In this document: positions 10,171 through 19,710 of the stretch, piece by piece
Layout of the letters: every line of letters starts with the position of its first letter
Position numbering within the stretch: the stretch's first letter is position 1
From: Chromobacterium sinusclupearum
GTDB taxonomy: Bacteria; Pseudomonadota; Gammaproteobacteria; Burkholderiales; Chromobacteriaceae
Assembly (NCBI RefSeq): GCF_002902845.1
Contig: NZ_PPTF01000002.1
Location: 1-64,000 of the forward strand
Direction of reading: 5' to 3'
Length of the DNA stretch: 64,000 nt
Program-made: the position numbers and the translations under genes
Notes under the pieces: generated by a model
What the model saw: the letters and a program-made list of their open reading frames with translations, nothing else
Told to the model about the DNA's origin: nothing
Database searches by the model: none

Positions 10171-11103
10171 ATGATTCACGATACCCACGCATTTGACGAC
10201 ATCGTACAACAGGCGCGCGCCTTCGGCCCGCTGCCGATGGCCGTGGCCCATCCCTGCAGCCGCGAGGCGCTGCTGGGCGCGGTGGAAGCCGCCGACAACC
10301 AGATCGCCACCCCCATCCTGGTGGCGCCGCTGGCCAAGCTGAAGAAGCTGGCAGACGAGTTGGAAGTGGACCTCCGGCGCTTTGAATGCATAGACGTCGA
10401 ACACAGCCACGCCGCCGCCGAGCGCGCGGTGCAGCTGACACGCGAAGGCTACGCCGACATTCTGATGAAGGGCAGCCTGCACACCGATGAATTCATGAGC
10501 GCCGCGCTGGCGCGCAACACCGGCATCCGCACCGACCGCCGCATCAGCCATGTCTGGGTCATGAAGGTGGAAAGCTATCCGCGCTACCTGTTCATCACCG
10601 ATGCGGCCGTCAACATCGAGCCGGACCTGATGACCAAGCGCGACATCTGCCAGAACGCCATCGACCTGACCCACGCCCTGGGCATCGCCCTCCCCAAGGT
10701 GGCCATCCTGGCCGCGGTGGAAACCATCAACCCGGACATGCAAGCCACGCTGGACGCCGCCGCGCTGTGCAAGATGGCCGACCGCGGCCAGATCACCGGC
10801 GCCATCCTCGACGGCCCACTAGCCTTCGACAACGCCATCTCCAAGGAAGCGGCGGACAGCAAGGGCATCGTGTCTCCCGTGGCCGGCGACCCGGACATCC
10901 TGCTGGTGCCCAATCTGGAAGCCGGCAATATGCTGGGCAAACAGCTGACCTATCTGGCGCAGGCCGCCTCCGCCGGCATCGTGATGGGCGCGCGCGTCCC
11001 CATGGTGCTAACCAGCCGCGCCGACGACGCCAGCGGCCGACTGGCCTCCAGCGCCATCGCCAGCCTGCTGGCCCACAACCGCCGACAGGGAGGACGCTCA
11101 TGA
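10171..11103 (+). CDS. Phosphate acetyl/butyryltransferase (PTA/PTB family)
   Basis: 310 aa. The sequence has the PTA/PTB fold motifs, for example LMKGSLHTDEFMSAAL, RRISHVWVMKVESYPRYLFITDAAVN and ILLVPNLEAGNML. It interconverts acyl-CoA and acyl phosphate. In many relatives this enzyme is fused to an N-terminal MaoC-type hydratase domain; that domain is absent here. Gene 2 of the fabI operon; its stop overlaps the start of the kinase gene (ATGA at 11100-11103). Acetyl versus butyryl preference cannot be read from the sequence. Confidence 0.85.
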   Translation: MIHDTHAFDDIVQQARAFGPLPMAVAHPCSREALLGAVEAADNQIATPILVAPLAKLKKLADELEVDLRRFECIDVEHSHAAAERAVQLTREGYADILMKGSLHTDEFMSAALARNTGIRTDRRISHVWVMKVESYPRYLFITDAAVNIEPDLMTKRDICQNAIDLTHALGIALPKVAILAAVETINPDMQATLDAAALCKMADRGQITGAILDGPLAFDNAISKEAADSKGIVSPVAGDPDILLVPNLEAGNMLGKQLTYLAQAASAGIVMGARVPMVLTSRADDASGRLASSAIASLLAHNRRQGGRS

Positions 11104-12251
11104 ACCGATGCCTGCTGGCCATCAACGCCGGTTCGGCCACGCTGAAGTTCCGCGCCTTTTCTTCCGATGGGCAGACCCTGCTGGCGCGCGGCATGGTGGA
11201 TCGTTTCGGCAGCAAGGAAGCCCGGCTCGCGCTGGCCGACGCCAATGGCCAGCCGCTGGCCGAACGCGGCTTGGCCGACGACGGGCACGTCTCCGCGCTG
11301 GCCGCGGTGCTGAACAGCCTGGCCGACCAAGGCCTGGAAGCGCGCGCGGTGGCCCATCGCGTGGTGCACGGCGGCAGCCGTTTCCGCCAGCCGGTTCGCG
11401 TCGATGCAGAAGTACGAGCGGCGCTGGACGACTACATCGCGCTGGCGCCGCTGCACCAGCCGGTGAGCCTGGAAGTGATAGACGCATTCAGCCAGCTGGA
11501 TGCGCGCTTGCCGCAAATCGCCTGCTTTGACACCGCCTTCCACGTCACCCAGCCGGTGGTGGCCACCCGCTTCGGCATCGCCCGCCACTGGCACGACGAG
11601 GGCATCCGCCGTTACGGTTTCCACGGCCTGTCCTATGCCGCCATCGCGCGGCGGCTGCCGGATGTGGGCCTGGCCCATGGCAAGGTGGTGGTCTGCCATC
11701 TGGGCAGCGGCGCCAGCGCCTGCGCCATCGAGTCCGGCAAGAGCGTGGCCGCCAGCACCGGATTCTCCGCCGTGGACGGCTTGATGATGGGCACCCGCCC
11801 CGGCTACATCGATCCGGAAGTGATCCTGTACTGGCAGGAGCATGAAGGCATGGGGGTGAAGGATGTGCGCCGCGAGCTGTACAAGAACTCCGGCCTGCTA
11901 GGGGTCTCCGGCCTCTCCGCCGACATGCGCGAGCTGGTGGCCAGCGAGCTGCCGGCCGCGCGCGAGGCGGTGGAGCTGTTCTGCTACCGCACCGCGCGCG
12001 AAGTCGCCAGTCTGGCCGGCGCGCTGCGCGGCCTGGATGGGCTGATCTTCACCGCCGGCATAGGCGAACACTCGGCCGAAGTGCGCGCCCGCGTCCTGCA
12101 GCAGCTGTCCTGGCTGGGCTTCGAGCTGGACCACGCCGCCAACCTGGCGCACGCGCGCCGACTCACCACCGCCGGCAGCCCCCTGCCAGCCTATGTGCTG
12201 CCCACCGACGAAGAAGGCGAAATGGCCCGCCAGGCCGCTCCGCTGCTATAA
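11100..12251 (+). CDS. ackA: Acetate/propionate (butyrate) family kinase
   Basis: 383 aa from ATG 11100, with GGGAGGAC just upstream and a 4-bp overlap with the acyltransferase gene. ASKHA-type acetokinase motifs: LLAINAGSATLKF (phosphate 1), RVVHGGSRF, FDTAFHVTQP, YGFHGLSY, CHLGSGASACAI and TAGIGEHSAEVR (adenosine). It makes ATP from acyl phosphate and ADP. Together with the preceding enzyme it forms an acyl-CoA to acid pathway yielding ATP. It is slightly shorter than E. coli AckA (400 aa). A longer in-frame reading from 10767 lies inside the upstream gene and is spurious. Confidence 0.88.
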   Translation: MNRCLLAINAGSATLKFRAFSSDGQTLLARGMVDRFGSKEARLALADANGQPLAERGLADDGHVSALAAVLNSLADQGLEARAVAHRVVHGGSRFRQPVRVDAEVRAALDDYIALAPLHQPVSLEVIDAFSQLDARLPQIACFDTAFHVTQPVVATRFGIARHWHDEGIRRYGFHGLSYAAIARRLPDVGLAHGKVVVCHLGSGASACAIESGKSVAASTGFSAVDGLMMGTRPGYIDPEVILYWQEHEGMGVKDVRRELYKNSGLLGVSGLSADMRELVASELPAAREAVELFCYRTAREVASLAGALRGLDGLIFTAGIGEHSAEVRARVLQQLSWLGFELDHAANLAHARRLTTAGSPLPAYVLPTDEEGEMARQAAPLL

Positions 12252-12269
12252 ATCCCGCGCGTCCCCTCT

Positions 12270-12294
12270 CGGCATGCCGCTAGCCGGCATGCCG
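12270..12294 (+). terminator. Hairpin after the kinase gene, possible terminator
   Basis: Two copies of CGGCATGCCG (12270-12279 and 12285-12294) form a strong hairpin with a 5-nt loop 19 bp past the stop. There is no T-run behind it, so intrinsic termination is uncertain. Confidence 0.4.
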
Positions 12295-12379
12295 CCTTTG
12301 CCCAATGACTCTTTGCGCCGGCCCGAAGCAAGCATCCCAGGCCGGGCCAAGCGGCCGCCCATGACTGGCGGCGATGCCG

Positions 12380-12793
12380 TCAGCGGCTCAGTTCGGCGCG
12401 GTACTTGTCTTCCTCATCCTCGAATACCTCGTCGCCGCCCAGCAAGAACGCTTGCTTGAGCAGCTCGCGCGCGGCGTCGGGGCGGCCCAGTTCCAGCTCG
12501 CACTGGCCCAGGCGCAACAGGATGAAGGGATTTTCCGCGCCCTGCGGGCACTGCCGGGCCTGCTCCAGCGCCTGCCGGCCATTTTGCCATTCGCCCATCT
12601 GGAAATAGGTGTCGCCGATGGCGGTCAGCAGCCAGGTCGCCGCCTCCCACCGCTCCACTTGCGGCGGCAGCAGCTCAAAAGCCTGCAGGTAACGGTCTAG
12701 CGCAGCATCGAATGTGCCCTGGTCGAACAACGCGTCGCCTTCGTCAAGCAGGGCCTGGATGGGTTCGTGCAGTATGGAAGGCAAGGCGGTCAT
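12380..12793 (-). CDS. TPR-repeat protein
   Basis: 137 aa, ATG 12793. Tetratricopeptide-like helices are visible (residues about 14-45 LLDEGDALFDQGTFDAALDRYLQAF, 50-85 and 88-125). Such proteins mediate protein-protein contacts; no partner is indicated. It has an acidic tail (GGDEVFEDEEDKY). Not adjacent to secretion genes; similar short TPR proteins occur widely in Neisseriales. Function unknown. Confidence 0.7.
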   Translation of the reverse strand: MTALPSILHEPIQALLDEGDALFDQGTFDAALDRYLQAFELLPPQVERWEAATWLLTAIGDTYFQMGEWQNGRQALEQARQCPQGAENPFILLRLGQCELELGRPDAARELLKQAFLLGGDEVFEDEEDKYRAELSR

Positions 12794-12907
12794 CTCGAGT
12801 ATCCCGAATCAACAATGAAAAGAGGCCGGTCCATGGCGGCGGCCTTGGCTGCCACCATCATATCGCAGCCCGGCCAGGCGCGCGATTTTAGCCGCGCCAG
12901 AAACACA

Positions 12908-12932
12908 AAAGGCCCCGCGTTGCGGAGCCTTT
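12908..12932 (-). terminator. Rho-independent terminator of rpsT
   Basis: On the minus strand AAAGGCTCCGC and GCGGGGCCTTT pair (one mismatch) around a 3-nt loop and are followed by TTTGTGTTT. It begins 30 bp after the rpsT stop. Confidence 0.75.
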
Positions 12933-12961
12933 GCGTATTCTTTATCAGCCTGGGCTGAAGA

Positions 12962-13225
12962 TCAGGCCATAGCCTTGATCTGAGCGGACAGACGGCTCTT
13001 GTGACGAGCAGCCTTGTTCTTGTGGAACACGCCCTTGTCAGCAATGCGGTCGATCACTTTTTCGGAAGCGTGGAATACTACCTTAGCGGCAGCCTTGTCA
13101 CCGGCTTCGATTGCCTTGAGCACTTTCTTAACTGCGGTACGGAACGCAGTACGCAGGCTGGCGTTGTGCGCGCGCTGCTTAAGGGCTGTGCGTGCACGCT
13201 TGCGAGCTTGTGCGCTGTTAGCCAT
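12962..13225 (-). CDS. rpsT: 30S ribosomal protein S20
   Basis: 87 aa, highly basic ([21 protein letters not shown]...), matching bacterial S20 along its length, including the [22 protein letters not shown] tail region. It binds 16S rRNA and is needed for 30S assembly. AGGAGA precedes the ATG. Transcribed alone, with a clear promoter upstream and terminator downstream, divergent from murJ, a common arrangement. Confidence 0.97.
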   Translation of the reverse strand: MANSAQARKRARTALKQRAHNASLRTAFRTAVKKVLKAIEAGDKAAAKVVFHASEKVIDRIADKGVFHKNKAARHKSRLSAQIKAMA

Positions 13226-13261
13226 GAATCTTTCTCCTGATAGCGGAATCTGAAACCCGCG

Positions 13262-13290
13262 ATTCTAAGCCCTAAACACAGGTTTTGCAA
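13262..13290 (-). promoter_or_regulatory. Sigma-70 promoter of rpsT
   Basis: On the minus strand TTGCAA (13290-13285) and TAGAAT (13267-13262) are separated by exactly 17 bp, about 37 bp upstream of the rpsT start codon. This is a near-consensus housekeeping promoter. Confidence 0.7.
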
Positions 13291-13356
13291 CAAGAATCCG
13301 GCCGGCGTAAACTAGCGGGCTTGCTCAATCCGCCTCTCGTTGTACGACAGAACAAA

Positions 13357-14892
13357 ATGAACCTGCTCAAGGCCCTGGCTGCAGTCAGCAGCATGACCAT
13401 GGTGTCGCGTGTGCTCGGCCTGGTGCGCGACACGCTCGTCGCGCGCATCTTCGGCGCCGGCATGTCCGCCGACGCCTTCAACGCCGCTTTCAAGATTCCC
13501 AATATGCTGCGGCGCCTATTCGCGGAGGGCGCTTTTTCGCAGGCTTTCGTGCCTATTCTGGGCGAATACAAGCAAAACAAGACGCATGAGGAAACGCGCG
13601 AGTTCGTCGCCAAAGTCACCGGCGTGCTGGGCTCGGTGCTGTTGCTGGTCACCGCCATCGGCATGCTGGCGGCGCCAGCCATCATGTGGATCTCGGCGCC
13701 GGGCTTCTACCGCGAGCCGGCCAAGGCCGCCTTGTTCGCCGACATCCTGCGCGTCTCTTTCCCGTATATTTTCTTCATCTCGCTGTCGTCTATGACCGGC
13801 AGCGTGCTCAATAGCTGGGGAAAATTTTCCATCCCGGCCTTCACACCCACCTTCCTGAACCTCAGCTTCATCGTGTTCGCGCTGGCCTTCACCCACTACT
13901 TCCACCCGCCCATCATGGCGCTGGCCTGGGCGGTGTTCGTCGGCGGCCTGATCCAACTGGTGTGGCAGCTGCCCTTTCTGAAGCAGATCGGCATGCTGGC
14001 CAGGCCGATCTTCGATTTCCGCGACCCGGCGGTATGGCGGGTGATCCGGCAGATGGGCCCGGCCATCTTCGGCGTGTCGGTGGCGCAGATTTCCTTGCTG
14101 ATCAACTCCACCTTCGCCTCCTTCCTGCCCACCGGCAGCGTATCGTGGATGTATTACGCCGACCGGCTGATGGAGTTTCCGTCCGGCGTGCTGGGCGTGG
14201 CGCTGGGCACCATCCTGCTGCCCTCGCTGTCCAAACACGCCGCCAGCAAATCCGACGCCGAATTCAGCGTGCTGCTGGACTGGGGCATCCGCCTGTCGCT
14301 GCTGCTGGCGGTGCCGGCCACGGTGGGCCTGGGCCTGCTGTCCGGCCCGCTGCTCTACACCATGTTCATGTACGGCAAATTCACCGCGCACGATGCCTGG
14401 ATGTCGCAGCAGGCGGTGATCGCCTACTCCTTCGGCCTGCTGGGCCTGATTCTGGTCAAGGTGCTGGCGCCGGGCTTCTACGCGCGCCAGGACATCAAGA
14501 CGCCGGTGCGCATCGCGGTGAAGACGCTGATCGCCACCCAGATCATGAACCTGGCCTTCGTCTTCCCGCTGAAGCACGCCGGCCTCGCGCTGTCCATCGG
14601 CCTGGCCTCCTGCATCAACGCCGGCCTGTTGATGTACACCTTGCGCCAGCGCGGCATCTACCGGCCGGAACCGGGCTGGCGCAGCTTCCTGCTCAAGCTG
14701 GCCACCGCCATCCTGGCGATGGCGGCGGCGCTGCTGGCCTGCCAGTGGTGGCTGCCGATAGATTGGCACGGCCACGCCTGGCTGCGGGCGCTGTGGCTGC
14801 TGCTGCTGGTCGGCGTCGGCGCGATGGTTTATTTCGCCACGCTGTTCGCGCTGGGCTTCCGCCCGCGCCATTTCATGCGGCGCGAGATGTAA
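13357..14892 (+). CDS. murJ: Lipid II flippase MurJ (MviN)
   Basis: 511 aa from ATG 13357 ([33 protein letters not shown]). The conserved MurJ start, [30 protein letters not shown] and about 14 hydrophobic helices mark it as the inner-membrane flippase that moves lipid II outward for peptidoglycan synthesis. Length matches E. coli MurJ (511 aa). An in-frame start 24 codons upstream lies in the rpsT promoter and is not used. Adjacent to rpsT, as in many proteobacteria. Confidence 0.95.
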   Translation: MNLLKALAAVSSMTMVSRVLGLVRDTLVARIFGAGMSADAFNAAFKIPNMLRRLFAEGAFSQAFVPILGEYKQNKTHEETREFVAKVTGVLGSVLLLVTAIGMLAAPAIMWISAPGFYREPAKAALFADILRVSFPYIFFISLSSMTGSVLNSWGKFSIPAFTPTFLNLSFIVFALAFTHYFHPPIMALAWAVFVGGLIQLVWQLPFLKQIGMLARPIFDFRDPAVWRVIRQMGPAIFGVSVAQISLLINSTFASFLPTGSVSWMYYADRLMEFPSGVLGVALGTILLPSLSKHAASKSDAEFSVLLDWGIRLSLLLAVPATVGLGLLSGPLLYTMFMYGKFTAHDAWMSQQAVIAYSFGLLGLILVKVLAPGFYARQDIKTPVRIAVKTLIATQIMNLAFVFPLKHAGLALSIGLASCINAGLLMYTLRQRGIYRPEPGWRSFLLKLATAILAMAAALLACQWWLPIDWHGHAWLRALWLLLLVGVGAMVYFATLFALGFRPRHFMRREM

Positions 14893-15022
14893 CATGCTTT
14901 TGCCACGAGCAGCGTCCCTCATATTGGAAGCGGCCACGTTGCGGACAAGGCGTCAGCGTCATGTCCTTTTCGTGCCCGTTCGTGGGTTTCGTGGCGAAAA
15001 CCGTTTTTAGAAGGCGTATACG

Positions 15023-15856
15023 ATGCAAAACCTCACCCCCGAACACTCGCCGCTGGGCAAGACCGTCAGCTACCAGGACCAGTACGATCCTTCCCTGCTG
15101 TTTCCGATCGCGCGCCAGACCAAGCGCGAGGAGATAGGCGTGGAGGAAGCCGCGCTGCCGTTTGCCGGCATCGATATCTGGACCGGCTTCGAATTGTCCT
15201 GGCTGAATCCGCGCGGCAAGCCGCAGGTCGGCATCGCCACTTTCCGCATCCCGGCCGCCAGCCCGCGGCTGATCGAGTCCAAATCGTTCAAGCTGTATCT
15301 GAACAGCTACAACCAGACGCGGATGGACAGCGTGAACGCGCTCGCCGCCCAACTGGCGCGCGACCTGTCCGAAGCCGCCGGCGCCGAGGTGGACGTCAGC
15401 ATCGCGCTGCCGCCGGCCTTTGCCGCAGAGCAAGTGTGCGAACTGGCCGGCGAGTGCCTCGACGATCTGGACATCGCGGTGGACAACTACGCGCCCTGCC
15501 CCGAAGTCTTGAAGGCCGACGCGACGGAGATCGTCAGCGAAACCCTGTGCAGCAATCTGTTGAAGTCCAACTGCCTGGTCACCGGCCAGCCGGACTGGGG
15601 CAGCGTGTCCATCCGCTACACCGGGCCCAAGATAGACCGCGAGGCGCTGCTGCGGTATTTGATCGGCTTCCGCCAGCACAACGAGTTCCATGAGCAATGC
15701 GTGGAGCGCATCTTCGTCGACGTGCTGCGCGCCTGCGCGCCGACGCAGCTGACCGTCTATGCCCGCTATACCCGCCGCGGCGGCCTGGACATCAATCCCT
15801 GGCGCAGCAATTTCGAAGCCGCGCCGCAGGACAACGTCCGCACCGCGCGCCAATAA
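15023..15856 (+). CDS. queF: NADPH-dependent 7-cyano-7-deazaguanine (preQ0) reductase QueF
   Basis: 277 aa, the long (bimodular) QueF form. The NADPH-binding motif [11 protein letters not shown] lies at residues 85-95, and the catalytic cysteine C184 and aspartate D191 lie in [13 protein letters not shown], equivalent to E. coli C190/D197. It reduces the nitrile of preQ0 to preQ1 for queuosine in tRNA. No preQ1 riboswitch structure is evident in the 130-bp leader. No other queuosine genes are present in the window. Confidence 0.95.
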   Translation: MQNLTPEHSPLGKTVSYQDQYDPSLLFPIARQTKREEIGVEEAALPFAGIDIWTGFELSWLNPRGKPQVGIATFRIPAASPRLIESKSFKLYLNSYNQTRMDSVNALAAQLARDLSEAAGAEVDVSIALPPAFAAEQVCELAGECLDDLDIAVDNYAPCPEVLKADATEIVSETLCSNLLKSNCLVTGQPDWGSVSIRYTGPKIDREALLRYLIGFRQHNEFHEQCVERIFVDVLRACAPTQLTVYARYTRRGGLDINPWRSNFEAAPQDNVRTARQ

Positions 15857-15860
15857 GAAC

Positions 15861-15975
15861 CGCTCACAAAACCTCGTTAGATAACCTGAGCTAAGGCACG
15901 CCGACGCAGACCGTACTTGAGTACGGCATGGAGGCGCAACGCAGGATCAGGGGTTTGGTTAGCGGGTCTAAACGC
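15861..15975. repeat. Possible dispersed intergenic repeat (Neisseriales-like)
   Basis: The stretch contains GAGCTAAGGC, the hairpin CCGTACTTGAGTACGG (15911-15926), GGAGGCGCAACGC and GGTTAGCG. Short intergenic repeats with GAGCTAAGGCGAGGCAACGC and a GTAC-rich hairpin are known to me from Neisseria genomes; the resemblance is partial and from memory. It sits between queF and a DUF2165 gene with no coding potential. Confidence 0.35.
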
Positions 15976-16060
15976 AAGCGGGGCCCTGCTATCCCGCTTG
16001 CTTTATTTCCTCATCATTGATATCCATGCCAATCCAAACCTTGGACATAAAAGGATAGCA

Positions 16061-16588
16061 ATGAAAACCACCCCGCACCTGTTCGCCCAACGCCTGAGCA
16101 AGGCGCTGCTCGCGCTGTCCATCGGCCTGTTCGGGCTGATGGTGGCCAGCGGCAACCTGCTCGACTACGACTCCAATTGGCAGTTTGTCCGCCATGTGCT
16201 GAGCATGGACACCATGCAGCCGTGGTTCCACGGCGACGCGCTGCGCGGCCGCGCCATCCACAGCGAAGCCATTCAACGCCTGGCCTACGCCGCCATCATC
16301 GCCGGCGAACTGGCCGTCGGCCTGCTGTGCGCCGCCGGCGGCGCCATGCTGCTGCTTGCGCTGCGTCCCACGGGCCGCATCTGGCTGCCGCGCGGCAAAG
16401 CCTGCTTCACGCTGGGCGCTACGCTGGCCATCCTGGTCTGGCACACCGGCTTCGCGGTCATAGGCGGCGAATACTTCGCGATGTGGGCCAACCAGTTCAA
16501 CGGCCAATTCAGCGCCTACGCCTTCACCGGCATTGCGCTGCTGGCGCTGATCTATGTGAATCAGCCTGAATCGTCGGCCGATGAATAG
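16061..16588 (+). CDS. DUF2165 family small integral membrane protein
   Basis: 175 aa from ATG 16061 (MKTTPHLFAQRLSKALLALS), with AAGGATAG upstream. Four hydrophobic segments (about residues 14-33, 75-105, 120-140, 150-168) and the family pattern GNLLDYDSNWQFVRHVLSMDT identify DUF2165. Function unknown. The chosen start avoids a longer frame that runs through the intergenic repeat. Ends at a bidirectional terminator. Confidence 0.82.
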   Translation: MKTTPHLFAQRLSKALLALSIGLFGLMVASGNLLDYDSNWQFVRHVLSMDTMQPWFHGDALRGRAIHSEAIQRLAYAAIIAGELAVGLLCAAGGAMLLLALRPTGRIWLPRGKACFTLGATLAILVWHTGFAVIGGEYFAMWANQFNGQFSAYAFTGIALLALIYVNQPESSADE

Positions 16589-16590
16589 AA

Positions 16591-16619
16591 AAAGCCGCAT
16601 CCTTCACAGATGCGGCTTT
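16591..16619. terminator. Bidirectional Rho-independent terminator
   Basis: AAAGCCGCATC (16591-16601) and GATGCGGCTTT (16609-16619) form a perfect 11-bp stem between the convergent DUF2165 and rluA genes, with A and T runs on either side. Confidence 0.85.
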
Positions 16620-16636
16620 GCCGATTGATCTTTTCG

Positions 16637-17314
16637 TCAGAACGGCGGCGGCGCCTCGAACTCCATCTCTTCAAATGTCACCGGGTGGCGCAATACCAGC
16701 CTGGATGCGTGCAGCAGCAGCCGGTCGGCCTTGGCCAGCGCCTCCGGCGGGGCGTAGATGTCGTCGCCGAGAATCGGATGGCCGGATTCCAGATGCAGCA
16801 TGTGCATGCGCAGCTGGTGAGCGCGGCCGGTCAGCGGATCCAGCTCCATGCGGCTGACGTTGCGCGAGGTGTCACGCAAGATCACCCGGTAACGGGTGAT
16901 GGCTTCCTTGCCCTCGTTGAAGTCCACCTTCTGCCGCGGCCGGTTCGGCCAATCTATGATCAAGGGCAGGTCTATGGTGCCGCTATTGCTCTCGACAATG
17001 CCGTCCACCACCGCGATGTAGCGTTTCTTGACCTTGCGATCCATGAAGGCGATGGACAGCGCGCGCTGCATTTCCGGACCGCGGCCCATCACTACCAGGC
17101 CGGAAGTGTCCATATCCAGCCGGTGCACCGTCAGCGCGTCGGGGTATGCTTTCTGCGCGCGGCTGATCAGGCAGTCAGCCTTGTCTTCGCCGCGCCCGGG
17201 CACCGACAGCAGCCCGCTGGGCTTGTCCAGCACCAGCATGCAGTCGTCGACGTAGACAACGTTGAGGCCGGTATCCGGCGGCGGATTGTAGTGTTCCAGA
17301 TTATGTCTTTGCAT
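16637..17314 (-). CDS. rluA: Dual-specificity rRNA/tRNA pseudouridine synthase RluA
   Basis: 225 aa. The catalytic motif HRLDMDTSG places the active-site Asp at D67; YNPPPDTG near the N-terminus, DKPSGLLSVPGR, IIDWPNRPRQKVDF and GRAHQLRMHML match E. coli RluA (219 aa) closely, so the assignment is RluA and not RluC/D (no S4 domain). By family it makes pseudouridine at 23S rRNA 746 and tRNA position 32. Single gene, convergent with the DUF2165 gene. Confidence 0.9.
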   Translation of the reverse strand: MQRHNLEHYNPPPDTGLNVVYVDDCMLVLDKPSGLLSVPGRGEDKADCLISRAQKAYPDALTVHRLDMDTSGLVVMGRGPEMQRALSIAFMDRKVKKRYIAVVDGIVESNSGTIDLPLIIDWPNRPRQKVDFNEGKEAITRYRVILRDTSRNVSRMELDPLTGRAHQLRMHMLHLESGHPILGDDIYAPPEALAKADRLLLHASRLVLRHPVTFEEMEFEAPPPF

Positions 17315-17466
17315 CGTAAAGCGGCTTTAAAAATCGATTGGCGGCGATTATCGGCGTTAAATCCTTGCCCGACAAGCTGTTACCGTCGATTGCGCGCGAC
17401 GCTGTCACTTGAAATCGCCCGGGTTCGCCATCAATCTGTCATGACAACAACAGACAAGGACGTATC

Positions 17467-18174
17467 ATGCCGGAACAGTTCTACCAAGACCCGTACCAAA
17501 CCCGCCTCGCCACCCGCGTGCTGCGCCACGACGACGCCGGCCTGGTGCTGGAGGATACCCTGTGCTACCCGCTGGGCGGCGGCCAGCCGGGCGACAGCGC
17601 CACGCTGACGCTAGCGGACGGCGCGACGCTGCGCATCGCCGACACCCGGCGCGACCGCGAAACCCGCGCCATCCTGCATCAGACCGAAGGCGACGTCCGC
17701 CTCGTCCCCGGAACCGAAGTCACGCTGGACCTGGATTGGGACCGCCGCTACCGCCATATGCGCATCCACACTTGCATGCACCTGCTGGGCGTGGTGATCA
17801 AGGCCGGCGTCACCGGCGGCAACATGACGGCCGAGTCTGGCCGGCTGGACTTCTCGCTGCCCGAGGGCATGGAGCTGGACAAGGACCATATCGAGGCCGA
17901 AGTGAACCGGCTGGTGGCGGCCGATCTGCCGGTGACGGTGAAGATGACCAGCGGCGAAGCGCTGCAGGCGCAGCCGGAGCTGATCCGCACCATGTCGGTA
18001 ACGCCGCCCTTGCATCTGCCGGAAATCCGCCTGATCGAGATCGAGGGCGTGGACTTGCAGCCCTGTGGCGGCACTCACCTGGCGCGCACCGGCGAAGTGG
18101 GCCGTGTCAGGGTGAAGAAGATCGAGAACAAGGGCGCGCGCAACAAACGCGTGGTGCTGGAGCTGGTGGATTAA
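17467..18174 (+). CDS. Alanyl-tRNA editing protein (AlaX type)
   Basis: 235 aa, ATG 17467 with AAGGAC upstream. It is a free-standing editing domain related to AlaRS: the zinc ligands appear as HxxxH in RIHTCMHLLG and CxxxH in QPCGGTHLARTGEVG. It hydrolyses mischarged Ser-tRNA-Ala (or Gly) in trans in the cytoplasm. The N-terminal glycine-rich PLGGGQPGDSATL is typical. Alone on its strand, followed at once by a terminator. Confidence 0.9.
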   Translation: MPEQFYQDPYQTRLATRVLRHDDAGLVLEDTLCYPLGGGQPGDSATLTLADGATLRIADTRRDRETRAILHQTEGDVRLVPGTEVTLDLDWDRRYRHMRIHTCMHLLGVVIKAGVTGGNMTAESGRLDFSLPEGMELDKDHIEAEVNRLVAADLPVTVKMTSGEALQAQPELIRTMSVTPPLHLPEIRLIEIEGVDLQPCGGTHLARTGEVGRVRVKKIENKGARNKRVVLELVD

Positions 18175-18180
18175 ACAAAA

Positions 18181-18202
18181 ACGGGGACCGCATGGTCCCC
18201 GT
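18181..18202. terminator. Bidirectional Rho-independent terminator
   Basis: ACGGGGACC (18181-18189) pairs with GGTCCCCGT (18194-18202) around a 4-nt loop, with AAAA before and TTGATTT after. It separates the convergent editing-protein and peptide-transporter genes. Confidence 0.8.
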
Positions 18203-18222
18203 TGATTTACTGGTACGTTGGC

Positions 18223-19710
18223 TTAGCGCGCGTCCAGCGCCATTTCGTGCTCCGGATGCGCCGGTTTCTCGTCCAGCGTCATGCGATGCAGCCACGGCGC
18301 GATGAAGATGGTCAGCACGGCGATCACGCCGGTCACCACCCCGATTTGGGTGAACACGCGGCTATAGATTTCCAGGGTAACCAGCGGGTCGGTCACATTG
18401 TCCGGCGCGGCGGTCAGGCTGGCTACCTTGCCGGCGATCACCGACGACGCGGCCGAAGTCAGGAACCAGGCGCCCATGATGAAGCCCATCAGGCGCTGCG
18501 GCACCAGTTGCGCCACCATGGCCAAGCCCAGGCCGGAAATCAGCAATTCGCCGATACTTTGCAACAGATAGCTCAGCACCATCCAGTTGGACGACACCAT
18601 GCCCTGGGCGTTGGCGTACTTGGCACCCAGCGGCAGCACCAAGAAGGCGCAAGCGCACAGCACCATGCCGATGGCGAACTTGTGCGGCATGGGCAGGCGG
18701 TTGCCCAGCTTGTTGTAGCAGATGGCGAGCAGCGGACTGGCCAGCATGATCCAGAACGGGTTCAGCGACTGGAACTGCTCCGGCTGCACCGGAATGCCAA
18801 ACAGCGTGTGCTCGGTATTGTGGATGGCGAAGAAGTTCAGCGACAGCGGCATCTGGTTGTACAGCACGAAGAACACCGTCGCCTGCAGCATCAGGATGGC
18901 GGCCACGATCATCTTCTTGCGGTCCGCGCCCTTCAGCAGCAGGGTCTCCTTGACGAACAGCCCCACCACGCCGATGGACAGCACCGCCAGCACCACATTG
19001 GCGATGATCTCGTGCTTCAACAACAGCGCGGCCAACAGGCAGGCCACCACCACGCCGGCCAGCACCGCCAGCCAGGTGCTCAGTTTCGGCGTGCGGAAAT
19101 CGGCCTCGGAACCGTATTCCTTGACCCAGCCGCGCAGCAGCAGGAAGTTGGCCACGGTGATCAGCATGCCGACCACCGACAAGGCGAAGGCGTGAGCGTA
19201 GCCAAACTGGTCGGCCAGCCACGGCGTGGCCAGCATGGACAACAGCGAGCCGACGTTGATCGCCATGTAATACATGGTGAAGGCGCCGTCCAGCCGCGGA
19301 TCGTTCTCCTCATAGCATTTGGACAGCAGCGACGAAGGATTGGCCTTGAACAAGCCATTGCCGACGGCAATGGTGCCCATGCCCAGATACAGCAGGCTGA
19401 TCTGGTCGGCCGACGCGGTCACCATGGCGTAGCCGGCGGTCAGCACCAGCGCGCCCAGCAGGATGGTGCGGCGGGTGCCCAGCACCTTGTCGCCCAGCCA
19501 GCCGCCAACCGACACCAGGCCGTACACCATGGCGATGAAGGCGGAGAACAGCGTGAAGGACTCGACCTCGCGCAGGCCAAGCTCCTTAACCAGATAAACA
19601 GCCAGAATGCCTTGCAGGCCGTAAAAGCCGAAACGTTCCCAAAACTCGATCGAAAAGATCAGATAAAACGGCTTGGGTTGCCGCAAGGGGTTGAGCGCGC
19701 TTTGCGTCAT
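18223..19710 (-). CDS. POT/PTR2 family proton-dependent di/tripeptide transporter
   Basis: 495 aa with about 14 hydrophobic segments. The POT signature ExxERFxxY is present as [15 protein letters not shown] at the end of helix 1, and [16 protein letters not shown] follows helix 2. It imports di- and tripeptides with protons across the inner membrane, like E. coli DtpA-D. It is monocistronic, with a long AT-rich upstream region. Which Dtp paralogue it matches best cannot be decided by eye. Confidence 0.9.
   Translation of the reverse strand: MTQSALNPLRQPKPFYLIFSIEFWERFGFYGLQGILAVYLVKELGLREVESFTLFSAFIAMVYGLVSVGGWLGDKVLGTRRTILLGALVLTAGYAMVTASADQISLLYLGMGTIAVGNGLFKANPSSLLSKCYEENDPRLDGAFTMYYMAINVGSLLSMLATPWLADQFGYAHAFALSVVGMLITVANFLLLRGWVKEYGSEADFRTPKLSTWLAVLAGVVVACLLAALLLKHEIIANVVLAVLSIGVVGLFVKETLLLKGADRKKMIVAAILMLQATVFFVLYNQMPLSLNFFAIHNTEHTLFGIPVQPEQFQSLNPFWIMLASPLLAICYNKLGNRLPMPHKFAIGMVLCACAFLVLPLGAKYANAQGMVSSNWMVLSYLLQSIGELLISGLGLAMVAQLVPQRLMGFIMGAWFLTSAASSVIAGKVASLTAAPDNVTDPLVTLEIYSRVFTQIGVVTGVIAVLTIFIAPWLHRMTLDEKPAHPEHEMALDAR

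Noticed and set aside
14893..15022. preQ1 riboswitch upstream of queF
   Set aside because: No H-type pseudoknot pattern or A-rich tail seen in the leader.
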